A stretch of DNA of 64,000 nt from Acacia acuminata (lineage: Eukaryota > Streptophyta > Magnoliopsida > Fabales > Fabaceae): positions 5,766,001 to 5,830,000 of the forward strand of contig JAFJYI010000017.1 of assembly GCA_019022655.1 (NCBI GenBank). The letters run 5' to 3'. The translations under genes and the position numbers were made by a program. Shown here one piece after another: positions 47,701 through 58,640 of the stretch (its first letter is position 1; every line of letters starts with the position of its first letter). The notes below the pieces were generated by a model. The model did not search any database, was not told where the DNA came from, and worked only from the letters and a program-made list of their open reading frames with translations.

Positions 47701-48384
47701 GAAATTGTCATGCTTCTCTCCTTGCATTCTTGTCAAAAAAATAAACGGGGGGGAACACTGATATTAGATACAAAAGAAATGATATTCAGATTACCATATC
47801 AGACTGCTTATCTTTCTCCAAATCAACTGCAATTTCCTTCATCAAACCCATAACCCTTCGGATTTCCTGAAATAATGACACATAATGCAACCAAATCAAG
47901 TACAGCCCAGGAAATGAAAGACGAAACTTTGTTTTTTTGTTTTTTGGGGGGGGGGGGGGGGAGTGAACAGGAAACATTAGCCACATTTAGGAATTTTTCG
48001 GACAATAATTCCAACAAAAGTGACACTCGCATAGTAAGTTGAGGGTTTTACACCAGAGACGATTTAAACCGTGTGCTTTCGAAAAGAAAAATTGACCTCT
48101 TAGCAAGCAAGAAACCACTCAATCAAAAAACTAATTCAGGAATTCTGTAAAACAATGAGATCAAGAAATTATTTATTTTACACTTTGAGAATGGGAAAAG
48201 GCAAAGGAAAATCAGCTTCTCGGAATTAAAAAAGCACTTTCATAATCAAGGGAAAAAGGCATTAAACAAGGGTTGAACAAGAGGGGAAAGTTACAGTAAT
48301 GAGCGGCTGACTATCCGAGCAGAAAGTCGAAGCTGCATTTCTTATTCTTCCACTAACGCCACCGGCGTTTGAAGTCGATGCCAT
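44725..48384 (-). CDS. HPY2: HPY2/MMS21 SUMO E3 ligase, 247 aa
   Basis: Seven exons on the minus strand: 48295-48384, 47795-47866, 47279-47389, 47063-47173, 46469-46608, 44933-45018 and 44725-44858; all phases join. The N-terminal half (MASTSNAGGVSGRIRNAAS, then IRRVMGLMKEIAVDLEKD) is helical and in the family binds the SMC5 arm. The C-terminal SP-RING contains CPLTGKHVTELAEPVRSMEC, RHVYEK and PCPSAGC, with zinc ligands Cys178, His180, Cys200 and Cys205 (approximate numbering). Arabidopsis HPY2 is 249 aa and is needed for meristem maintenance and repression of endocycles as part of the SMC5/6 complex. The 3' end of the gene lies only about 75 bp from the tandem duplication of LTR B, and its large fifth intron carries a MITE. 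Confidence 0.95.
46137..46424. mobile_element. Stowaway-like MITE in an HPY2 intron
   Basis: The left end (TACTCTAGTCCCACATG) and right end (AAAGACCAAAGGAGTA) are diverged inverted repeats bordered by TA. It lies in the 1450-bp fifth intron. Confidence 0.5.
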
Positions 48385-48597
48385 GGCTCTCCGATCACCA
48401 ACCGTTGCCCGCTTTGAGTGGAATGAATTTTTGGAGGGAGCGCGAGGGCTTCAATAAATCATTAAATTGTTCCCGCTCCCTTAAACTGCAATACTGCATC
48501 GTTCGTACTTCGTAGTTGTACTTTCGTAATCCTGTTTATTAATTTTTTTCTCATGCATTATTACTGTTACAAAAACGATATTTTGGGAAATATTAGA
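48385..48597. promoter_or_regulatory. HPY2 promoter side
   Basis: Sequence immediately upstream of the HPY2 ATG, presumably holding its 5' UTR and promoter. No clear TATA box could be assigned. Confidence 0.35.
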
Positions 48598-49028
48598 ACA
48601 AAAGTATACTTTTAGTCCTATATTTTATATCAAGTTTTAATTTAAGTATCTTTTAGTCGCTTTAAATTTACGTGATATATATTTTTGACTTTAACTTTAT
48701 AAAGTTTACTTTTAATTCGTATAATTCTAACATGATTAATTGCTAACGGAAAACGTAAATTCAAGTGATAATGGTGTAACTTAAGTGATGATTGTGCGAT
48801 TAAATGCTTTATTAAGCTTAAATTTAAAATATGGATAAATTGGAGAATATATAAAATTTGTGTAATTAAATATTATTAGTCATCACTTGAGTTGTCGGGT
48901 GAGCATTTTTCTTTAGCAACATTAACAGGTGTTAGAATTTTAGGATCAAAAGTGTACTTTATAAAGTTAAGGGAGCAAAAATATGTCTTATATACAACTT
49001 GAAGGATTAAAAGTTTACTTTAGCCTTT
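48598..49028. mobile_element. Inverted-repeat element, AAGTATACTTTTAGTCC type
   Basis: The left part (AAAGTATACTTTTAGTCC..ACTTTATAAAGTTTAC) and right part (GTACTTTATAAAGTTAAG..AAAGTTTACTTTAGCC) are imperfect reverse complements over more than 100 bp. It looks like a diverged relative of the element at 58641-59179. A similar smaller inverted pair follows at about 49027-49290. Confidence 0.6.
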
Positions 49029-49311
49029 TTTAAATTTTAAAAGTATGTTTTTGGTAGCATACATTTAACACCATTAACCTTACTTAATTGAAATGCTAAC
49101 TCAACAATTAAATGCTGACATATTATTGATCTAAAATACGTTTTTAATTAGTTTGTAATTTAAATTAATTATAATGATTGAGAATATGTCAACATTTGAT
49201 TCTTTGAGTCACTCGAGTCAAAAATTTCACTCTTTGAGGTCAATAATGTTAAATTTAAAGGACTCAAAATACGCTTTTTAAATTTAAAACATTAAAAATA
49301 AAGATATCTTA

Positions 49312-49402
49312 TCAGATGTCTTAATTATAGGACAAAGTTTATAATACAAATTGTCCTACAAACTTTTTGTCTTATAATTAAAACCTTCCATTTGGTACCA
49401 GT
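49312..49402. mobile_element. Small Stowaway-like MITE
   Basis: GTCTTAATTATAGGACAAAG and its near reverse complement (CTTTTTGTCTTATAATTAAA) face each other across about 30 bp. Confidence 0.5.
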
Positions 49403-49947
49403 GTTCCTCTTCCTCTATTACTCCTCTTTCTAGGGGTATAAATTACTACCTCCGGAGTATAAATTACTTCTCTTTCTATAGTTTTATTTTCGTAATAATC
49501 TTCATAATATATAATCATTATCCTTTGTCTATTGTTCATATTGTAGACAATAATTCTACTCTTTGTTTATATTTATTTCTTACATAACATCTTTACTCTA
49601 ATAATTCATATGCTTCTTCTATTAATTCCTTTCGCTTCATGTGCTAATACTGGATTATATGGATGAAATGCTCTATTATATATTTCTTTTACTATAATTT
49701 TCAAAAAACATATCTAAATAAAATTTCTGTTTTTCATATTCTATTATTCTTGCTTCATTAGTAATAATTTTTTATATTCACATATATACTGATTCAAATG
49801 TTGTGGATCTAAGCTACAGATTTGTATTTCATAAAAATATCTTATTGGTTTTGTTATTTGAAGAAGCAAGAGAAAGTTGTCTTGGAAGAATGCAGCTTTA
49901 TGTAATTTTGTAAGATAATCTTATCTAATGTAATAAATGTAATATTA

Positions 49948-50189
49948 CCTCTGGTCCTAATTATAAGATATAGTTGATTTTGTTTGGAGAGATTAAGAAA
50001 GCTAAATAAGTTATTTAATCATTTTATATGTTGTGTATCTTTAGATTATATATTAGTTTATTAGTTAAACTAATTATTTCAAGGAAAAAAATAAAAATAA
50101 TATAAAGTAATTTAATTAGCTTCTTTAATTTCTAAAAAAAAAAAAAAAAAAAAATCAATCATGTCTTATAATTAAAACCAAAGGGAGTA
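49948..50189. mobile_element. Stowaway-like MITE, about 240 bp
   Basis: The left end CCTCTGGTCCTAATTATAAG and right end CTTATAATTAAAACCAAAGG are inverted repeats. The inverted similarity runs inward for about 80 bp (AGTTGATTTT..AAGCTAAATAAG). TA flanks are present. Confidence 0.7.
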
Positions 50190-50581
50190 GTATAAAGTGA
50201 TAAGTGTCATGTGTCTTATAAGAAGACCCTATAAAAAGTTGGGTAATAAAGTCTTCATGCATTATTAAGATGTCAAAATAGAATAGAAAAAATCAAAGTG
50301 GAGTTGGGATGCCAACTCTCTATATAAAGCCTTGTAAGGAGGGAGTACTTTGATCAATGTAAGAAATTATGCATCTACATAGTTCACAGCATTTAATTTT
50401 AGATTCCATTCCTTTGATTTTTGCAAAGATCATGAGCAATTAGGGCTGCTGAAGGTCGTTTTGATTCACAGGCTTATACATAAACCTTTTTCATCAAAAG
50501 GAAAAATGGAGTACCTTTCGGAGACTCCACAAGTTCATAACCAAATAAGCATCGAGTGATGCATTCTGAGGAAGTTAGATT
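50190..50581. other. Spacer and 3' UTR side of the HD-Zip gene
   Basis: AT-rich DNA with a probable 3' UTR adjoining 50582. No other feature is seen. Confidence 0.4.
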
Positions 50582-51043
50582 TCAGACGAACTTATCTGAA
50601 CCTATGAAACAAGTATAAAGCTGTTCAACCTGCATAACCTCTGCACAATCATATGAAAATCCAGCCAAAGAAGTATGACTATGACCTTCTCCTCCTTCAC
50701 GTTTCATGGAGAGTAACATCTCCTTGGCGTCCCTTAGCTCAGCCTTGAGCCTTTCGACATCTCTCTCAGGCTGCTTCTTCTCAGCCAGCACATTCTCTAG
50801 CTTCAACTGCAAGGCACCATAGTCCTCCTCAAGACTCTGTGTCTTCCAGCGAGCTCGCTTGTTCTGGTACCATATGGCAATTTGCCTCGGAGGTACACCA
50901 AGTTGTTTTGAGAGCTGCAACTTCTGCTCTGGCTCCAGCTTCTTACTGCGGGCAAAGCTTTTCTCTAGGATGCCCACTTGATCTTCAGTCAGCCTCTTTT
51001 TATTGTGTTTCTGGTTTTGGAACGACAAGAAGAAATTCTCCAT
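50582..51043 (-). CDS. HD-Zip class I transcription factor, ATHB-52-like, 153 aa
   Basis: One continuous frame from the ATG at 51043 to the stop at 50582. The homeodomain covers about residues 14-70 (KKRLTEDQVGILEKSF, KLEPEQKLQLSKQLG, IAIWYQNKRARWKTQ). The recognition helix reads WYQNKRAR at 58-65, where most plant HD-Zips have WFQNKRAR. The leucine zipper follows directly: Leu71, Leu78, Val85, Pro92, Leu99. The proline at 92 stands where ATHB-52 has leucine. The short C-terminus with EQLYTCF and the total length both match ATHB-52, which acts in photomorphogenesis in Arabidopsis. HD-Zip I proteins bind CAATNATTG-type pseudopalindromes as dimers, so the zipper change matters. Confidence 0.9.
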   Translation of the reverse strand: MENFFLSFQNQKHNKKRLTEDQVGILEKSFARSKKLEPEQKLQLSKQLGVPPRQIAIWYQNKRARWKTQSLEEDYGALQLKLENVLAEKKQPERDVERLKAELRDAKEMLLSMKREGGEGHSHTSLAGFSYDCAEVMQVEQLYTCFIGSDKFV

Positions 51044-51946
51044 CTGCTCGGACTTGTATAGATTGAGGTTAGAGAGTGTGTTTCTGATGAGAGATGGTTG
51101 GACTTGGACGGTTATCTTTTTTATAAGGATTCAGATATCAGACGTCAGAGACAGATCAGAGAGGGAAGAGACTTTTGGTGCATTAAAATAAGATACTATG
51201 TATTGGCTGGCCTGCTTAAGTTGTGGATTGTGCATGAACTTGTCATTCAGGTCCCACTTATTTGAATATAGTTTTGACATGCTTGAGTGTTTATACAGCT
51301 GTATGGAAACCTGAAAAATTACTAGCAAGAGACAAGATATGATACAGAAACTTGAGTTGTTCCATCCATTGATGCAAGTAAAACGTTTTTGTTCTTCCAT
51401 CCTGAGCTTTGAATTGCGTGCTAGAACTTCCTTCATGCTAGATTATCTTTTTACAACAAGAAGATTCTGAGTTAATTATACCTTCCGAGTGGTAACATCA
51501 GAGACTAAATGTTATGTTGTTAGGAGGGGGACAACATTGCCCACTCTTGCATCACAGCTTGGTAGTTGGGGCAATAATAGTTCATGCATCCTTGGAGACA
51601 TTAAATTATCTGGAGGATCAGCCCTTGATCAAAAAACAAAGTGTTTCAATATTCAAACTGTGATGTAATATTGACATCTGAATCTGCTTAAGATCATGTG
51701 TCTTTCTTCTTATCCTAAATGCATGAACTTTATCCAGTCAAGTAAGTCAACCTGGGAATAGTCATTACGATGACTTTCTCAGGTTTCAATCACATATACG
51801 TTTGCATTTGTCGGTGGGAATAAGAAAGAATTAGTCAGCAGTTTATTTTTAAAACATGCCGCTTCTCTAATAGAACACGTCAGAAAATTAGATTATCTTT
51901 ATTCAATAAATGTGAAAGTTTGCATCAAGTCATCAAGTTTATAAAA
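51044..51946. other. HD-Zip promoter side and spacer
   Basis: Upstream of the HD-Zip gene, then mixed AT-rich DNA leading to the 3' UTR of the TAXIMIN-like gene. No additional gene was found. Confidence 0.4.
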
Positions 51947-52288
51947 TCAACAAGGAATCTGATCAATAAACCATTGAATCACTTTGATTGGAAACTTGAT
52001 GAGTCCCATTGCGAAATTAGCTAACGCTGCGAAGCACACACAACAAGGGCACAGGCAACTCAGCACAGACCTATCATAGATATCAAATATGATAATTCAA
52101 TCACAGTAATATATGTTGATGAATATATAAAAAAAATTAAATTCTGTAAAAAAGGGGAAAAAAATAGTAGAAGAGAAAACTTACCCAATGATCCAAACAA
52201 CTGCACCAACCAAAGATAAGAGCAAGGAAACAAGAGCAAAAGGTAGACCTATCAAGAATCCAAGTGGTCTGCATTCACACTCTCCCAT
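51947..52288 (-). CDS. TAXIMIN-like signalling peptide, 75 aa
   Basis: Two short exons on the minus strand: 52185-52288 and 51947-52070, joined across a 114-bp intron with GT..AG ends. The product starts MGECECRPLGFLIGLPFALV, continues with a hydrophobic core to VVWIIG, then the cysteine cluster LSCLCPCCVCF, and ends KVIQWFIDQIPC. This is the signature of the plant TAXIMIN family (about 73 aa): a conserved N-terminal motif, one long hydrophobic segment, a Cys-rich stretch and a C-terminal QIPC. TAXIMIN1 affects lateral organ separation in Arabidopsis and was first found through taxane metabolism in yew. The two exons are too short to stand out as long frames. All conserved cysteines appear present. 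Confidence 0.92.
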
Positions 52289-53972
52289 AGTTCTCTCTCT
52301 GTTATCTGATGCTTTTGTTTCTGCAAAATTTTCTCAACCCTTTCTGGAAACAGAGCACCTCACTGATGAATTAAGATCAACAACAATATGACACTCACAA
52401 GAATGAATTCACACAAGTTAGAAAACCTTGTTGTTGAGCAGTTGAAGATCCTACTACCAAGGCTTTATAGCCAAAAAGCGCAGAACAAAACAACTGTTTG
52501 ATGCACTAGCTACCTTGGAAAACTATTCTTAGGAGTAATGATAATGAAGATAACATCAAAGACTCCACTACCAGTTATGTGGGGTCGAAATGGAATAAAA
52601 TTGTAGAGTCGAGCTTCAACATTAGATAGAGTGAACTTTTAGTCACTTAAATCATTCTCTTTTCAACCCCTCCACTTTCATTCTTCCACAAGCATCCACT
52701 CGTGACACAGAAAAAAACGAGTTTCACGTCAAGAATTAAGCTTGTTATGAATTATTGTTTTGTGCTTTAGCAAAAATATCGTTAAGGAATCGGTACATTA
52801 TAGCAGTATAATTACATAATACGATATCCAAATCAATATTGATATCAATTCAATATATATCAGACATCCTGTTTTCCAAAGCGAATATCATGTCACATGC
52901 AGCTCATTTTTAAAATTACGTGTTGGTTTAACTTTCATTTCTACTTGTTTAATTATCAGGAAAAGATAATCACAATGTTTCGACTATTAAATTATGTTTA
53001 ATTTTGTTCTTGATCTTCGGCAATAATGTGTGCATTGTCTCATAAAACATGTAACTTTCCTTCATATATTTGTAATGTAGATTTAAAAGGTCATTTTATT
53101 TAATGAAAATAGATGCATATAAATTTTTTTCCATTGCTCAAGAGATACTTGCATTAATAAACTCACAAAGAAAATATCAGTTGCAAAGAGGAAACAATCA
53201 TAATCAGGAGAACAAAACAGAAGAAAAACATGACAATAAGCAACAAATACAAAATGTAGCAACAAACCTACAGCCAGTAAGAAGTAAAAGAAAAGAATGA
53301 CCCACCACCCATCAAAGGCTTAGTGGGCAAAGAATTATAGACATCGATAGTAGTCTCCTGAATTTCCAAGATTAGAAATGACAATAAAACAAGTGTTAGT
53401 TGTAAAACAATACATATAAATTATTGAATCAACCATTTATCACTAAAATAAAAACTTGTAATTGTCAGTGGCCACATAATTTATTGGGAGAATTACATAC
53501 AGATCCCAAGGAAGACAAAAAAATACAATAAGGTCCCATAAAATGACCAAATTACTCAGAAGTCTCTGGGGACTTCTGTGTAATTATTTGTCAATTGTAA
53601 ATTACCATTCTCGACAAGGAACCACATGCATAAATCAACTATCATCTCCCTCTCAATAGATTCAGCCCTACTCTCTAAACCGGAGCCGTTCGACTGAGCC
53701 GTTCGACGCCATTCCACCGAGAGACCTGTGTTGCCGGTGGGATTGTGCGAGAGTCCCTGCATCGTGAAGCTTGGGTGGTCCTCGGCAACTCATCTCCTGC
53801 ATCATGGAGTTCGGGCATTTTTTGTATTCTTCTTTCTTTTTGGCCTGGTTATATATTTGGGGAGTGAAGGATTGAAATTCTTTCTACGGTTGGGTGTTCA
53901 AAGAAGGAAAGGAAATGAAAAACAACAAGAGGAGGCAAAATCTGATGCATGTTTGTTGGTGTAGTTCAGAAG
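52289..53972. other. TAXIMIN-like promoter side, spacer and an orphan exon-like piece
   Basis: Upstream of the TAXIMIN-like gene the DNA is mixed and then AT-rich. On the minus strand, an acceptor-like TTGGAAATTCAG is followed from 53357 by an open stretch reading ETTIDVYNSLPTKPLMGGG before a stop near 53275. It looks like a conserved-style exon, but I cannot place it in a gene. Short frames at 53556-53964 on both strands show no recognisable domain. Confidence 0.35.
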
Positions 53973-54266
53973 CTATTAACAATAGAAAAAGCATAAATTA
54001 ACAACATAAAATGCATACATTAACAACAACTTTTGAAAACCTGAAATTTGTCATCTTTGACTTCCAGAGGCTATTGACAATAGTAAAAGCATAAATTAAC
54101 AACAGAAAATGCATACATTAACAACAACTTTTGAAAACCTGGATTTTGTCATCTCTCACTTCCAGAGACTATTTACAACAGTAAAAGCATAAATTAACAA
54201 CAGAAAATGCATACATTAACAACAACTTTTGAAAACCTGGATTTTGACATCTCTCACTTCCAGAGG
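53973..54266. repeat. Three tandem copies of a 98-bp unit
   Basis: Units begin CTATTAACAATAG, CTATTGACAATAG and CTATTTACAACAG at 53973, 54071 and 54169, with a partial fourth start at 54267. Each contains AAAATGCATACATTAACAAC and CTTTTGAAAACCTG. Spacing is exactly 98 bp. Confidence 0.93.
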
Positions 54267-54366
54267 CTATTAACAACAAGAGATCATCGCTGAGTTCACT
54301 CATATGAGAATTGAATAAGATTCATGTTCAACTTTTCTCAACCAGAGATGGTGCTATGGAGGTTGT

Positions 54367-54424
54367 TGTATCAAATTAATGTCAAGGGGCCATATTTGTA
54401 TCAAATTAATGTCAAGGGGCCATA
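54367..54424. repeat. 28-bp-scale tandem duplication
   Basis: TATCAAATTAATGTCAAGGG followed by GCCATA occurs twice in a row. Confidence 0.85.
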
Positions 54425-54929
54425 ATACAACATAACCTACACAATGTTCAAATTTTGTCATTGAACTTTATCAATTAATCTCTATAACCAACAAGAATCT
54501 GCAATTGCTTAAGTTCCGTAAGAGCTTTCTTACTTTCACGACTTCAATCAAAAATTGTTATCAGTAATTCTATAATAACTGTTATTCCCTACTATCAGCT
54601 GCAATGTATAAATGACGCAAAGAAGGGAATGGTGGGAGAAGGACAGCAGAAATTTGAATTTGTAAATTCGCACATAATGTTATCAAATATCAATAACTAA
54701 CATGTTTACATTACTAGAAAACAAACCATACAGAACGGCCAGTAGCTAATTTTGCCAACATCCCAAGTAAAATCTACCTTTAGGGCTTTAGGCTATCACA
54801 TTAAAAGACAAAAACATAGGTTGATCCCCGACAGGAATTCCTCCTTGAGACAAAAGTTCTGTGCGAGGAAAAAGTAAGATACCAGGAGACCAGATAAACC
54901 ATCAGCGTCTTTCAAAAACTAAGTTGCTG

Positions 54930-56382
54930 TTATGATGTTATGTCAGCTGCTTCCTGGACATTTACCAGCTCATACTCAACCAATGACAGATTGTTATCTT
55001 CCTTGACTGCAAATTGTGCAGGCTCAGTGACCTCAATACGGCCCCATTTGCCAACTGCTAGCCTCATAGATCCCTTGAACATGTCAATCTTAGCATTCCG
55101 GAGAATAACAGTGGTGCCAGGTTTCATGGTATCAACTGAATATAGGAAGTATGAAAACATGATCTTAGCATTTAAAGGTATTAGAACAACATTCATATAA
55201 TCATAATATAAAGTTAATTATTTGTAGATCTTAACAAATGTGGATTGCCAACCTATTTATGAACTAAACTAATGTATACTAAAACAACAAAGATAAGACT
55301 AAGGAGCGCTAAGATTTACCAAAATTATTCTTCAAAATTTAATCAAAACAGAGACAGAGTAGGAGCCAAGCTTATCAGTACCATCTTCTTTATGACTCAT
55401 TCCTTAGATTGTCAATAGGCATTTGATCCTCATGTTAAACAAGAACGCTTATAACCATAAAATAGATGCATTTTGGAACCAATGATAACAACAGTACAAG
55501 TAATTCGGGCATTGCAGTGTATAACGACTATCACGGAACCAAAACTTGAAGTCAGGCTACCCAAATGCAAACTAATGAAAATGATTTGTACAAGTTCAGA
55601 TAATATATGGATTATGACGTTTACAAAAGGTTCCATCATAAGCCTTTCAACCTTATATTCAGAACGATCGCAACAGACCCGGCAAATCGGAGGAACACAA
55701 CTGATAATTCATGATTGGGTATTAAAAGATTGAAAAGGCGTCAAACAAACTCGATTATGACAAGAGGAATGAGAACTAAAAAGTCAAAAAATCTATTCGT
55801 CGTCTTGAACCTGAGCTGGACAGCCCCCAACCAAAGCTTCTACAAGGAGCCACGGAATGAACCCAGACAAAAAAAAAAAAAAAACTGTATTCATAAAAAC
55901 ACGACACACAAAGAAAGTAATGAAGAAAAAGAAGATCACCGAAAAAAAAACGAGGGAGAAAAAAACCTTAAAGACTACATGAAGATGATACATCACATTG
56001 ATCACTGTACAGATTGAGAAACATAAAAAATAACACAATCTTTATCTTTCCTTGTCGGTGGCCGTCGAGACAGTTAATAATTAAAAATTAACATATCAAT
56101 AAAACAGAAGAAAAAACAACCAGCTATACCTTGTTCATTACGGGCAGTGAACAGAATGGAGCCAGTCTCGTCCCCAACAAGGCATTCAGAAACTTTTGTA
56201 TGACGGAGGTGCTGGGAAGCAGAACGACCCTTCTGCGAGACAGCGTTAGAGTTGAGAACCTTGACGGTGAGAGTGTGGCCGCTTGTACCAGGCTTGAGCT
56301 TGTCTACTTTGACAAACACGGGCTTTCTCAGTGCAGGTTTCGCGTTACCCAGCTGCTGTTCTGGCGCTGTGGTTGTGGCCAT
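54930..56382 (-). CDS. Plant OB-fold nucleic-acid-binding protein, At4g28440-like, 152 aa
   Basis: Two exons on the minus strand: 56130-56382 (ATG at 56382) and 54930-55135, with an intron of about 1 kb. The protein begins with a short Ala/Thr/Gln leader, then KPVFVKVDKLKPGTSGHTLT, VSECLVGDETGSILFTARNE, and VDTMKPGTTVILRNAKIDMF, KGSMRLAVGKWGRIEV and EDNNLSLVEYELVNV. These are the strands of an OB fold related to SOSS-B/hSSB proteins, and the pattern matches Arabidopsis At4g28440. Relatives bind single-stranded nucleic acid; the plant protein's role is not settled. The length is normal and I see no defects. Confidence 0.93.
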
Positions 56383-57179
56383 GTGAACGAAAATCAGAGA
56401 AGAGAGGAAACCCTAACCCTAAATCTGAAGGAGGAGGGGGAAGATGATCGAGCTTGGCTATGAGGATTGGGAACGATTCTCTCTTCTACACCTCGGCTCC
56501 TCTCCCGCTTTTTCGAGTGTTTCGCATCGAACACGAGGCTTAGCTACGTTTTTATTAACTGCTTATTAAACAAGTAGGAAATTTGGAATATATTCTTTGG
56601 ACGTTGTATCCTCTGAAAATTGGGGTGCGAATCAGGCATCAGATTTTTTGGGATCCGTTCTAGGTTCCAATTCGCTTAAATTGAAATACAACTGGACACT
56701 TATATATATTTATGAGTTAATATATTTGGTGCACATTTTAGGTGCTTTTTAAAACTCATACTTTTAATGAAAGTATATTTTTTTTTTAATTTTTTATAAT
56801 TTTTTTATATATTATATTTATTTAGATTTAAATTATATTTTTTTTTAAAAATAAAAACAAAAAAAAATTAATTTGAGATCTTTAAAAAAATTTGAGAAAA
56901 GATGGGATATAATTTCAATCTAAATAAATACAATATATAAAAAAATTAAAAAAAATATGCGATATATCATTAGAGGATCCGTTCTAAGAATTCGCTTAAA
57001 TTGAAATACAACTCCACTTATATTTATTGCGTATGTCGGAAGTTTTTATTAATAAATTATTTTTAAATACTTCCATCGTTATTTTTAAAACATACATGAT
57101 TATGTCATTAAATACTAGTATCACCAATTTATAATACTACTATCTAAACACTTTCATTGTATAAGTTACATTACGAAAA
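56383..57179. other. OB-fold gene promoter side and AT-rich spacer
   Basis: Bases 56383-56560 form a GC-balanced promoter and 5' UTR region. Beyond that, 56700-57010 is strongly AT-rich with an imperfect inverted repeat (ATATATTTATGAGTT / AATTAAAAAAAATATGCG area and repeated TTGAAATACAACTCC). No gene is seen. Confidence 0.4.
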
Positions 57180-57440
57180 TGTTCCTATAATTAGGACCGG
57201 AGATAGTTCTAAATACAAAAACTAGTTGATTTTTTTAGAAGTTAAACATGTGAAATAAGTTACTTAACTATATCATATGTTGCATATAATTGAATTATAT
57301 ATCAATTTATAAGTAATACAGATTAGTTTTAAAAAACGTTAAATATAACTACTTTAAAGTAATATAATTAACTTCCTTAAATTCTTAAAATAAATAAGGT
57401 AGAGCTTATATTTATTATATTTAGTACATGTAGTATAAAA
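57180..57440. mobile_element. Degenerate Stowaway-like MITE pair
   Basis: TTCCTATAATTAGGACCGGA near 57182 is the end motif of this MITE family. The following AACTAGTTGATTTTTTTAG..AATAAGTTACTTAACTA matches the interior of the element at 49.95-50.19 kb. The far end near 57400-57440 is decayed. Confidence 0.35.
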
Positions 57441-58198
57441 GTTATAGGAAAAATCACATATTTTGTATAACACGTAAAGTTTGAGAAAATTTGAGCAAGA
57501 CCGACATTCAAGGTTTAATCGGTGATAAATTCTCACACACAGACATTAGTACTTTTGTGAATTTTATTAAAATAGTTACTTAAAATATCTCCTGTTATGA
57601 GAACATAAGAAAATAGAATATGTAATGTTCGTTGCGTGTTGATTTAAATTTGATCTATTGTTACTTGATACGCGTGTGTACGTATATTTGACTTTTACCC
57701 GAAAAAATTATTTATCCTGGTCAATTCCAGCATATGAATCTCATTCCCAGCGCTCAACCACAAACAAACGAACAATCTATGTATAAACATCAAACAACTT
57801 TAACACATCAGGGACTATTAGTAGCGTAAAGAATCATCAATTTATTTTCAATTTTTTAAAAAATGATGTGTAATTCATTTTTTAATTTAAAATAAAAATA
57901 GCTTTCAGCATAAAATTTAGGAGTATTTTTTTCTTAAGAAAATAAACAAACTCGTCTATTTTTTGGTTCAATAAAACGACTGAAGAGTTTTGAAAAGGTT
58001 TTGAGGAATAATATGAATGAATATGGGCCATCTGAGTACAATTGAAGGCCCTTGTCCATTAAAATGGAACTGATTCGGGCCCCCAATCCATGTGCGCGAT
58101 TCTTGTTTGATGGGTAAAGCAAGTCTGAAAAAAGAAGGAATTGGTTCTTCACTCTTGATCATGTCTTCTTTGCTTAATGAGTTTTTCATTCCACTAAT
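57441..58198. other. AT-rich spacer
   Basis: No coding exon, RNA gene or bordered element is visible. A 72-codon frame on the minus strand near 57934-58152 has no recognisable similarity. Confidence 0.4.
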
Positions 58199-58390
58199 GA
58201 GAATTGGTACAGTTGGTTAGGGTATCGGTCTTCACTCTAAAAAGGAGGAGGAAGTTTAATATCCATTTGGATTGATGTAAGGCGCCGTTAGTAGGCGATC
58301 TGTAAATATTTACGTAGCGTTCTTTTTGGCTGGAGGCGTCGCTTGACCACAGTGGGATAGGTGTCTACCCCTACTATCCAAAAAACAAAG
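58199..58390 (+). mobile_element. Possible tRNA-derived SINE relic
   Basis: ACAGTTGGTTAGGGTATCGG followed by CTTCACTCTAAAAAGGAGGA resembles the D-arm and anticodon part of a tRNA. A degraded T-arm (GGAAGTTTAATATCC) follows, and a tail ending CCCCTACTATCCAAAAAAC lies about 150 bp on. No clear target duplication was found. Confidence 0.35.
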
Positions 58391-58640
58391 TTTGCTTCAT
58401 TCCACATATAAGACACCCTTTTTTTAAAATCTTATTAATTTATTTATTTTTACTTGCGTCTCTTGTTAAAGCATAAGATTCAAATTAATATGAGAAGAAA
58501 CTTTCATGCGCGCCGAGAAGAATTGAAATTACTTCAAAGAGCTGACCATTTGATGGGAGCAATCTAATTGCGAAAAAATATCATATTTTTACACAGGTTT
58601 GAATTTAACAAATAAAAATAATTTCTTAATATTTGTAGAA

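Noticed and set aside
53973..54266. CRISPR-like array
   Set aside because: The 98-bp units repeat in full with no distinct spacers, and this is a plant genome.
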